Shown here piece after piece: positions 54,132 through 61,435 of a stretch of 64,000 nt of DNA. The notes beneath the pieces are model-generated. The model saw nothing but the letters and a program-made list of their open reading frames with translations. It was not told the DNA's origin and did no database searches. The stretch is from an uncultured Winogradskyella sp. GTDB lineage: Bacteria > Bacteroidota > Bacteroidia > Flavobacteriales > Flavobacteriaceae. Every line of letters starts with the position of its first letter. Position 1 is the first letter of the stretch. The stretch is from NCBI RefSeq assembly GCF_947496485.1, contig NZ_CANMCZ010000004.1, positions 292,334 through 356,333 of the forward strand. The letters run 5' to 3'. The position numbers and the translations under genes were made by a program.

Positions 54132-55037
54132 ATGAAATTAACAATCCTAGGCTGTCACAGTGCCACTCCTCGTATTAATACCAATCCTACCTCTCAGGTT
54201 TTAGAAATTAAAAACCACATGTTTCTTATTGATTGCGGTGAAGGTACTCAGGTAGAATTGCGACGAAATAAAATAAAATTTTCGAGAATTAAACATATTT
54301 TTATTTCGCACCTTCATGGAGATCATTACTTTGGATTAGTGGGCCTAATCAATACTTTTAGCCTATTAACTAGAGAAACTGAACTTCATATTTATGCACC
54401 AAAAGGATTAAAGGAAGTCATAACACTTCAAATGAAATTATCTAATGGTTGGACCAAATACCCTCTTATTTTTCATGAATTAACTTCAAAAACGTCAGAA
54501 CTCATTTACGAAGATGATAAAGTAGAAGTGCATACCATTCCTTTAGATCATCGTGTCTATACCAATGGATTTTTGTTTAAAGAAAAAGAGAATGAACGGA
54601 AATTAGATATTAATTTAGTTAATGAAGCCAATATAAACGTAGCTTATTTTAGAAAGTTAAAGCAAGGTTTTGATGTAGAAAATGAAGATGGAGTTTTAAT
54701 AAGTAATGAAAAAGTAACTAAAGACCCAATAGCAGCTAAAAGTTATGCTTTTTGTAGCGATACTGCTTATGATGAAAGTATTGTTCCTATAATAAAAAAC
54801 GTTACTGTATTATATCATGAGTCTACTTTTTTAGACAAAAATGAAGCCCTTTGTATAGTAACCAAACACAGTACTGCCAAACATGCAGCTAAAATTGCTA
54901 AAAAAGCAAATGTAGAAACTCTAATTCTTGGGCATTTTTCTACACGTTATAATGGTTATGATGATTTTAAATCAGAAGCAGAAACTGTTTTTGACAATGT
55001 ATTATTAGCAAAGGACGGTAAGACTTTTGATTTTTAG
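54132..55037 (+). CDS. rnz: Ribonuclease Z
   Basis: Zinc endonuclease that removes the 3' trailer of tRNA precursors. It has the beta-lactamase-fold zinc motif FISHLHGDHYFGLVG (HxHxDH, about residues 57-71), CGEGTQVELRR, the exosite-like central segment, and the late YHESTFLDKNEAL and LGHFSTRY motifs. At 301 residues it is the short (RNase Z-S) form. Ends 4 bases inside the convergent minus-strand gene. Confidence 0.94.
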   Translation: MKLTILGCHSATPRINTNPTSQVLEIKNHMFLIDCGEGTQVELRRNKIKFSRIKHIFISHLHGDHYFGLVGLINTFSLLTRETELHIYAPKGLKEVITLQMKLSNGWTKYPLIFHELTSKTSELIYEDDKVEVHTIPLDHRVYTNGFLFKEKENERKLDINLVNEANINVAYFRKLKQGFDVENEDGVLISNEKVTKDPIAAKSYAFCSDTAYDESIVPIIKNVTVLYHESTFLDKNEALCIVTKHSTAKHAAKIAKKANVETLILGHFSTRYNGYDDFKSEAETVFDNVLLAKDGKTFDF

Positions 55038-55447
55038 TTTAATTCTTTCAATTGCTGCACCCAATTAATGGCTTCTTCTAGAGTTTTAGACCTTTTTAAA
55101 GGAATAGATGAGAGTTGTTTTTCAATATTAGCACTTAAAAAAGTAGAATCTCTATAGCTAACAATAGAAGCAGCAATTAAAATACTATCATCTTTATCAA
55201 AATAAGACCAAAGTAAAGGGTCAATTGAATAAGAATTGACTCTATTAGCAATATAAGCTACTGTCTTATGAAAGCCATAATGCTCTCTTAAGATAGAAAT
55301 AACTTTATTTAATTCATTCCAGTCAAAATGTTCACCTTCATTGACTTCCATAATAAAAAAATTATCTAGTAAGTAATAAGAGCCAATATCTAGAACTACT
55401 TTTTCATATTTTAATGATTTTGATAGGGAGGATTCTTCAAAGCGCAT
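55034..55447 (-). CDS. STAS/SpoIIAA-like small protein
   Basis: A 137-residue protein of alpha/beta type: EKVVLDIGSYYLLDNFFIMEV, DWNELNKVISILREHYGFHKTV, SILIAASIVSYRDSTFLSANIE. The pattern resembles the SpoIIAA-like/STAS fold that binds membranes or partners. Convergent with rnz, overlapping it by 4 bases. I cannot assign a function; it and the 110-residue STAS-like protein flank rnz. Confidence 0.55.
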   Translation of the reverse strand: MRFEESSLSKSLKYEKVVLDIGSYYLLDNFFIMEVNEGEHFDWNELNKVISILREHYGFHKTVAYIANRVNSYSIDPLLWSYFDKDDSILIAASIVSYRDSTFLSANIEKQLSSIPLKRSKTLEEAINWVQQLKELN

Positions 55448-55538
55448 AATTAGGGTTATAAATTTTTGTTAGGGTTTAAGAATTCAAATCTACTCTTTTT
55501 TTGATATAAACAAAATAATAAACTAACTTCGTAGGTCT

Positions 55539-56186
55539 ATGGAAAAAGACCTAAGCAACTACAGGAAATCTTACGAAAAGGGGGAGTTATTATTAGATAA
55601 TGTTCCAGAAAACCCATTAGAATTATTCCGTAATTGGTTTATTGAAGTTGATACACATTTTAACATTGATGAAACCAATGCAATGACTATTTCTACCTTG
55701 GGCTTAGATGGTTATCCAAAAAGTAGAGTAGTGCTATTAAAGAAATACACTTATGAAGGATTTATTTTCTACACCAATTATAATAGTGAAAAGGGAAAAG
55801 CCATTCTTGCCAATCCTAATGTGTGCTTATCTTTTTTTTGGCATGCTGCAGAGCGACAAATCATTATTAAGGGAAAAGCCGAAAAAATTGCAGAAAACTT
55901 AAGTGATGGCTATTTTGAATCACGACCTCGCGGAAGTCAACTTGGAGCCATTGTTTCTAATCAAAGTGAAGTTTTAAATGATAGGGCAGAACTTGAAGCT
56001 AATCTAAAAGCTTTAGAAACTAAATATGAAGGTAAGGATATTGAGCGTCCAAAAAATTGGGGAGGATACATAGTAAAACCTGTTGAGCTAGAATTCTGGC
56101 AAGGCAGACCTAATAGATTACATGATAGAATCCGCTATCAACTTCAAGAAGATTTTGATTGGAAAATAGAGCGTCTTTCCCCATAG
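55539..56186 (+). CDS. pdxH: Pyridoxamine 5'-phosphate oxidase
   Basis: FMN enzyme that oxidises pyridoxamine or pyridoxine phosphate to pyridoxal phosphate, last step of vitamin B6 synthesis. Family motifs: MTISTLGLDGYPKSRVVLLK (FMN site), FYTNYNSEKGKAIL, FWHAAERQIIIKGKAE, SRPRGSQLGAIVSNQS and the C-terminal EFWQGRPNRLHDRI, all in the normal order and length (215). Confidence 0.96.
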   Translation: MEKDLSNYRKSYEKGELLLDNVPENPLELFRNWFIEVDTHFNIDETNAMTISTLGLDGYPKSRVVLLKKYTYEGFIFYTNYNSEKGKAILANPNVCLSFFWHAAERQIIIKGKAEKIAENLSDGYFESRPRGSQLGAIVSNQSEVLNDRAELEANLKALETKYEGKDIERPKNWGGYIVKPVELEFWQGRPNRLHDRIRYQLQEDFDWKIERLSP

Positions 56187-56376
56187 TTACAAACTATCGA
56201 CTAAAGGTAATTTTAAACGTCATAATCCATTTTTTTTATTCTAAAACGTGCATTTAATCGATGTTTGGCATAAAAAATCGATAAAATACATGTATTTCAT
56301 CGAATTTTTCTAGATTTTCTTTTTTTTTAGTATTTAGGTTACTAGCTTAGATATCCCAAACCTAAATAACCTACTT

Positions 56377-56874
56377 ATGAGATTGTCTAAACTATTGCCA
56401 TGTTTGGCTATTGTTGCCGTCTTTGGCTTTACATCTTGCTCAACTGATACTGTCGCAGAAGATGCTATAAATTCGATTGAAGTGCCTATTGCTCCTCAAG
56501 CTAAACAGATTGAAATCGAGATTATGGAGCTCATAAATGCTTATAGAATTGGTGAGGGATTAAGTGCATTAAATCAACATAATACTGTAAAAGCTGTTGC
56601 CTATACTCATACAGATTATATGATAGAAGTAAATAACGTATCTCACGATAACTTTTTTCAAAGAAAGCAAAGTTTACAAGTTAATGCAAATGCTAATATA
56701 GTTTCAGAAAATGTGGCTTATGGCTTCAATTCTGCACAATCTGTAGTTAATGCTTGGATAAATAGTCCAAGTCACAGAGATAATATTAAAGGTAATTATA
56801 CAGATTTTGATGTCTCTGCTGAACAAAATGAAGCAGGTAAGTGGTATTTTACCAACATTTTTATAAAAAGATAG
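56377..56874 (+). CDS. CAP-domain (SCP/PR-1) lipoprotein
   Basis: A 165-residue lipoprotein (signal ending VFGFTSC, Cys21). The CAP domain (about 45-163) shows LINAYRIGEGLSALNQHNTV, HTDYMIEVNNVSHDNFFQRK and the motif NSPSHRDNIKGNYTDFDV with the conserved His and Glu/Asp pair. Bacterial CAP proteins are often envelope proteins of unknown activity. 190 bases of AT-rich sequence before it contain several ATCGAT-type segments but no clear promoter. Confidence 0.9.
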   Translation: MRLSKLLPCLAIVAVFGFTSCSTDTVAEDAINSIEVPIAPQAKQIEIEIMELINAYRIGEGLSALNQHNTVKAVAYTHTDYMIEVNNVSHDNFFQRKQSLQVNANANIVSENVAYGFNSAQSVVNAWINSPSHRDNIKGNYTDFDVSAEQNEAGKWYFTNIFIKR

Positions 56875-56904
56875 AAGAGATTACAACTTTTTAAAAGCCT
56901 CTAT

Positions 56905-56929
56905 AAGCCACAATTTTTGTGGCTTTTTT
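56905..56929 (+). terminator. Rho-independent terminator after the CAP gene
   Basis: AAGCCACAA (56905-56913) / TTGTGGCTT (56917-56925) with a TTT loop and a T-run running into the stop codon of the convergent ATP-grasp gene. Confidence 0.9.
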
Positions 56930-56931
56930 AT

Positions 56932-57996
56932 TCAATTGCTTGGATTTATTGGCCTCCAAGCTTGCATAAGCATATTATTCAATAAGTCTATATAATCCCA
57001 TCCAATTTCTCTGGAAGCCAATAAGGTTAAACTATCTTGATTTTGTCTATGTGGTCTTGACGGTCCTGTCATATTGGGTTTCATATTCAGATCGAATAAA
57101 AAATAATTTCCATTTTCTTCTGCACGGCAATCTATTCTTATAGGTGCTTTTATATTTAATAATTCACCTGCTTTTTCACAATGATCGCAAACTTTAATAA
57201 TAGTCTCTGAATTTAGTTCACTATGATTAAGAACTGAGCTGTTTTTTATTACTGCTACTATACCATTGTAAGGTGCAATTCCGTTTATATGGTTAAACCT
57301 TTTTACAGCTGGAAGGCTCCAAGGTTTTTTAAAAGTTCTTTTTTGATTTTTAATTAAATAAGTACCTGATGGCATTACCGTAATTGTTATTTCTTGGCCG
57401 CTCAAAAATTGCTCTACATAGATCATATTTCCGTAGATCTTATCAGAGAATATTTCATTTAGTTTGGTGTCTAATTCTTTTTGATTTTTAACCAATGAAA
57501 CACCTTGGCTTCCTCTCCCTCTTATCGGTTTAACAACTAAAGGAAAAGGAATATCCAATTCATAATCGGCCATATTATCGATTGAAATCAATTTAGTTTT
57601 GGGTATGGGAATTTTGTTTTTCCGCAAAAGCTCATTTGTAAAATATTTATCATCATAAGCATCTACTTGTCTTGGTATTTGCCCAACAAACTGAATATCC
57701 AATCCAAAGAAGCTTTCTATGACGTGATTTTGGTATAAAATAGTATTTAGCCAAAATGTATTGGCACCTTTATCCAAAGCATCTTGAATTCCATTTTTAG
57801 TATCAGGAAAAACCCAATCAAAATCATTATTAATATCTGGATTTTCAGAAGGTGTAACTATCGAAATATTATGCTTTATCAATTCGCAAGCGATGTCTGC
57901 TCCGCTATCGGAGTATCCGCCTGGCTTCATTGGTTTCTGAATGCCATCATTAGTTGGCGGAAGATTGGCTTGGTATAAAATTGCTATAGACTGCAT
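56932..57996 (-). CDS. ATP-grasp family protein (D-Ala-D-Ala ligase-like)
   Basis: A 354-residue protein with an ATP-grasp fold: FPLVVKPIRGRGSQGVSLVK (about 150-169, ATP-binding lysine and glycine-rich loop), IYVEQFLSGQEITITVMP, and RIDCRAEENGNYFLFDLNMKPNM near the C-terminus, which supplies the metal ligands. Such enzymes join a carboxylate to an amine or thiol. The N-terminal D-ala ligase-like Rossmann half (AILYQANLPP) is present. Substrates are unknown; the sequence is not close enough to Ddl for that assignment. The gene 22 bases upstream on this strand is a PPOX protein. Confidence 0.8.
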   Translation of the reverse strand: MQSIAILYQANLPPTNDGIQKPMKPGGYSDSGADIACELIKHNISIVTPSENPDINNDFDWVFPDTKNGIQDALDKGANTFWLNTILYQNHVIESFFGLDIQFVGQIPRQVDAYDDKYFTNELLRKNKIPIPKTKLISIDNMADYELDIPFPLVVKPIRGRGSQGVSLVKNQKELDTKLNEIFSDKIYGNMIYVEQFLSGQEITITVMPSGTYLIKNQKRTFKKPWSLPAVKRFNHINGIAPYNGIVAVIKNSSVLNHSELNSETIIKVCDHCEKAGELLNIKAPIRIDCRAEENGNYFLFDLNMKPNMTGPSRPHRQNQDSLTLLASREIGWDYIDLLNNMLMQAWRPINPSN

Positions 57997-58017
57997 TCTT
58001 TTTTTAACTTATTCTTT

Positions 58018-58476
58018 TTACATTTTCATTCCATAAGTCTTTTTTGCACTTTCAATTTGTTCTACTTCTGTTGTATTAGGATAGAAAATATATTTAGGTG
58101 CAATAATTGGTTTCACTTGCTCAATAGATATTTCAGTAATTGTCCTGAATGGAAATTTTCCTTCTGTCATTTCAGTCAAAATATTTTCCATTTCCGAGAA
58201 TTTTGAATCTATTCCTGTAATGATTTTAGCTTTTCCTTTAATTTGAAATCCTTTTTGTTTCAAAATATCGATAAAACTCACACAAACATTTTGGTTATCC
58301 TTTATATTTCGAACCGTTTGAGGTGAAGCGATATTTGCGATAATTATTTTATCAGTTTCAAAGTAGTTGAAAATTTCTTTTGGTGAGACATTTGGTACGT
58401 TTTCGACAGAGACTGTAGCAAGCCAGCAAAGGACACTTTTATCTACATATTCCTTTATGTCTTTTGTCAGTTCCAT
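58018..58476 (-). CDS. Pyridoxamine 5'-phosphate oxidase-fold (FMN-binding) protein
   Basis: A 152-residue protein with the split-barrel PPOX fold: VLCWLATVSVENVPNVSPKEI (about 14-34), KIIIANIASPQTVRNIKDNQ and VCVSFIDILKQKGFQIKGKAKII. These are general FMN or F420-type flavoprotein features; no specific activity follows. It lacks the C-terminal PdxH motif RPNRLHDR, so it is not a second PdxH. Confidence 0.85.
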   Translation of the reverse strand: MELTKDIKEYVDKSVLCWLATVSVENVPNVSPKEIFNYFETDKIIIANIASPQTVRNIKDNQNVCVSFIDILKQKGFQIKGKAKIITGIDSKFSEMENILTEMTEGKFPFRTITEISIEQVKPIIAPKYIFYPNTTEVEQIESAKKTYGMKM

Positions 58477-58513
58477 TTTTTTAATTTGAAATCCGTTGAG
58501 AATAAAGATAATA

Positions 58514-58545
58514 CAAAAAAAGCAAGCCTATAAAAGCTTGCTCTT
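58514..58545 (-). terminator. Rho-independent terminator after the OmpA gene
   Basis: On the minus strand AGCAAGC / GCTTGCT forms a 7-bp stem followed by a T7 run, just beyond the OmpA stop codon (58569). It ends the T9SS cluster. Confidence 0.82.
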
Positions 58546-58568
58546 TAAAAAAAGTTATTTTTTGAGGT

Positions 58569-60476
58569 CTAAAACTCGCTTACAATGTAAAAATAAGAAC
58601 GTCTGTTTATTTGATGCTCCTCTTCAGTACATTTTACACGATTACCACATTTATTTAAAAGTTTTGTTTCACCATAACCAATAGCACTTTCTATTCTACT
58701 AGCATGAATACCTCTAGAGATAAGATAATCTTTAGTAGATTTAGCTCTTCTGTCAGATAATTTCATATTGTATTTATCGCGTCCTCTACTATCCGTATGC
58801 GATTCAATTTTAATTATCATATCCTCATGCTTTCTTAGTACATCAACAATATTTTCTAACTCATATTGTGCATCTGTTCTTATATTTGATTTGGCAAAAT
58901 CAAAAAATATTGGATTAATGACGATTTGATTATCAGTAATTAAAGGAATTAAGAATAAGTCAACAGTATTTTCCTTCTCATTATCGTATGCTGTTGCAAG
59001 TGTCTCTTTATCATCCTTGTAATCTGGTTTACTACCAAGAATAGTATAGGTTTTATTACAGTCAATTTCAAAAGTATATGTTCCATCATCTTCAGTTATA
59101 ACCTCTTCAATGACCTTGCCTGTTTCATCGATTAATTTTACTGAGACTCCGGGTAATTCCATGTCAGATCTATCATCTTTGGCAACACCTTTAAGCTGCT
59201 GCTTACATAAAACTGCATTAAAGCTGTAAATATCGTCACCACCATTACCTTCTGGTCTATTAGAAGAGAAATATCCTTTTTGGCCTGATGAATCTGCAAA
59301 GAATGCAAAATCGTCATATCCACTATTATATGGCGCCCCTAAATTCTCTGGTTCAGAGCGATCGCCTTTTAGGATGTTTGATTTAAATATATCCAACAGT
59401 CCTAAATTTAAATAGCCATCAGAAGAGAAGAACAATGTATTATCTTGACTAATAAAAGGAAACATTTCCCGTCCCTCAGTATTAATTTTTTCACCAAGAT
59501 TTATAGGTTCTCCGTAGGATCCATCTTCGTTAATTGAGACAGAATAAATATCTGTTTGACCAATACCGCCTTCACGATCTGAAACGAAGTATAATGTCTT
59601 ATTATCAACACTCAAAGCGGGATGACCTGTTGAGAATACATCATCATTAAATGGAAGTTCTACAGCATCTGTCCATTGATTATTTATTAAAGTCGCTTTA
59701 TAAATTTTAAGATGTGTAGTGCCTTCTTTGTCATATTGCAATCTATTACGCTTATTGATGTTATCTCTTGTAAAATATAGAGTTTTGCCATCATTAGTAA
59801 TTGCAATAGAGGCTTCGTGATAATCGGTGTTTACCTTTTCACCTTTAATTTCTTTCGGTGAATCAAAAGAAAGAAAATCATTACTATCTATAATATTTAC
59901 TTCAAACAAATCCAAAAAAGGTTCTTTGTTCCAGTTATAAACTTTTTTGTCGTCACCTCTTGCAGAAGCAAAGTACAGCTTGCTGCCGACCACATAAGGT
60001 CCAAAGTCTGAATATTCAGAGTTGAAAGGTAGATTTTCAATGGTGACAATTATATCTCCCTCAGCGGTTAATTTACTGTACAAATCTACTTCATCAGGAT
60101 TATAGCCTTTTAATCTGCTATCGCCTTGTTGAGCAGCACTTAATTCCTTAAACCACTTGTCAGCTTCTTTGTAACTACCTATGCTTCTTAATGATTGAAT
60201 ATATTTATATAAATATTCGGCTTCAATTTTTTTATGCTCTTTTAAAGCTTCGCCATACCAATAAGCAGCTTTCTCAGATTTAGAATTATTGTAGTAGGCA
60301 TCTCCTAACCGCGTTAGAACATGAACACTATTATCGCCTTTTGAAATTGCCTTTTCGTATAACTCAATGGCTTTTTCATAAGAGTAATTATCGAAAAACT
60401 TATCTGCCAATTTCGTTTGGGAAAAAGATAACGAACAGCTTACAATAAGAGTAATAATTAATAATCTTGTCTTCAT
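58569..60476 (-). CDS. OmpA family protein with TPR and PD40 repeats
   Basis: A 635-residue exported protein (signal about 1-19, CSLSFSQ). N-terminal TPRs (about 20-125: KAIELYEKAISKGDNS), a series of WD40-like PD40 propeller blades (about 150-400: LYFASARGDDKKVYNW, TLYFVSDREGGIGQTDIYS, FFSSDGYLNLGLLDIF), a carboxypeptidase-like/CNA_B domain (about 425-500) and a C-terminal OmpA domain (about 520-635: HTDSRGRDKYNMKLSDRRAK) that binds peptidoglycan. This architecture always accompanies PorP/SprF genes in T9SS gene clusters. Confidence 0.92.
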   Translation of the reverse strand: MKTRLLIITLIVSCSLSFSQTKLADKFFDNYSYEKAIELYEKAISKGDNSVHVLTRLGDAYYNNSKSEKAAYWYGEALKEHKKIEAEYLYKYIQSLRSIGSYKEADKWFKELSAAQQGDSRLKGYNPDEVDLYSKLTAEGDIIVTIENLPFNSEYSDFGPYVVGSKLYFASARGDDKKVYNWNKEPFLDLFEVNIIDSNDFLSFDSPKEIKGEKVNTDYHEASIAITNDGKTLYFTRDNINKRNRLQYDKEGTTHLKIYKATLINNQWTDAVELPFNDDVFSTGHPALSVDNKTLYFVSDREGGIGQTDIYSVSINEDGSYGEPINLGEKINTEGREMFPFISQDNTLFFSSDGYLNLGLLDIFKSNILKGDRSEPENLGAPYNSGYDDFAFFADSSGQKGYFSSNRPEGNGGDDIYSFNAVLCKQQLKGVAKDDRSDMELPGVSVKLIDETGKVIEEVITEDDGTYTFEIDCNKTYTILGSKPDYKDDKETLATAYDNEKENTVDLFLIPLITDNQIVINPIFFDFAKSNIRTDAQYELENIVDVLRKHEDMIIKIESHTDSRGRDKYNMKLSDRRAKSTKDYLISRGIHASRIESAIGYGETKLLNKCGNRVKCTEEEHQINRRSYFYIVSEF

Positions 60477-60489
60477 AATGCGTTTCTTT

Positions 60490-61425
60490 TTAGAAATATC
60501 TTGGCGATTTAATTCGTTTACTTTTAAAGATTTCGAACATCAATAATATTTCGTGTGTACCACTGGTATATGCCCTTAAGTCCGAGAATGGAAATTCATA
60601 AGCATAACCAATTCTTAATTGTTTTGATATTTGAAAATCTGCAATAGCACCTAAAGCAGAAGTGTTTTGATCTACTCTGTAGCCACCACCAATCCAAAAT
60701 GTTTCATTAAATAAGAAGTTTGCAGAAATGTCAAAAGAAAGTGGTGCACCATTTGTTGCTTTTAATAATACTGAAGGTTTTAGCTTAGTCGTTTCATTTA
60801 AGTCAAATACATAACCACCGGTTAAATAGTAACTTATACGTTCTAATGCAATATAATCTAAAGTGCCCTGACGTCCTTTATTGTAGTCGGTATTTAATAT
60901 TCTAGGTGCTGATAATCCAACATACCAACGCTGAGAGTGTAAGTACAGACCTGCACCAACATTAGGACTCCAACGGTTAGATACATCATTAAAGAACGGG
61001 TCATCAACAACAGAAGGATCATTAAGTAGCTCTTGATCTAAGGTATAGTGTGTAAAACCACCTTTAATACCAAAAGCTAATTTTGTAGTTTCACTAGTAT
61101 TAATTGTGTATGAATAATCTGCATATAAATATGAGAAATTTTCATAACCTAACTTGTCATTAATAAATGAGATACCTAAACCCATTTTTTCGTTCCTCAT
61201 TGGTGTATGAACAGATAGGGTCTGGGTTTCTGGTCCACCTTTTAAACCAACCCATTGGCTTCTATGCAAACCAACTACACTAAGTGTTTCTCTACTACCT
61301 GCATAAGCCGGATTAATAGAAATAGTATTAAACATGTATTGCGTAAACTGAGGTAATTGCTGCGCAAAAGCAGTAGAGACACTCAATATGACTATGGCAA
61401 TACTTATAAATTTTGATAACTTCAT
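60490..61425 (-). CDS. PorP/SprF family type IX secretion system membrane protein
   Basis: A 311-residue outer-membrane barrel (signal about 1-21, STAFAQQ). QLPQFTQYMFNTISINPAYAGSRETLSV is the family start (given here in two parts), then LRSSQWVGLKGGPETQTLS-like (HRSQWVGLKGGPET), MGLGISFINDKLGYEN, and a late GYAYEFPFSDLRAYTSGTHEIL. PorP/SprF proteins help deliver or anchor a T9SS-secreted adhesin encoded beside them, here the large protein upstream. Confidence 0.93.
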   Translation of the reverse strand: MKLSKFISIAIVILSVSTAFAQQLPQFTQYMFNTISINPAYAGSRETLSVVGLHRSQWVGLKGGPETQTLSVHTPMRNEKMGLGISFINDKLGYENFSYLYADYSYTINTSETTKLAFGIKGGFTHYTLDQELLNDPSVVDDPFFNDVSNRWSPNVGAGLYLHSQRWYVGLSAPRILNTDYNKGRQGTLDYIALERISYYLTGGYVFDLNETTKLKPSVLLKATNGAPLSFDISANFLFNETFWIGGGYRVDQNTSALGAIADFQISKQLRIGYAYEFPFSDLRAYTSGTHEILLMFEIFKSKRIKSPRYF

Positions 61426-61435
61426 CGGTTAAGTT

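Noticed and set aside
56932..58476. Horizontally acquired two-gene island (ATP-grasp plus PPOX protein)
   Set aside because: Base composition and strand layout do not differ clearly from neighbours, and no mobile-element traces flank it; kept as ordinary genes.
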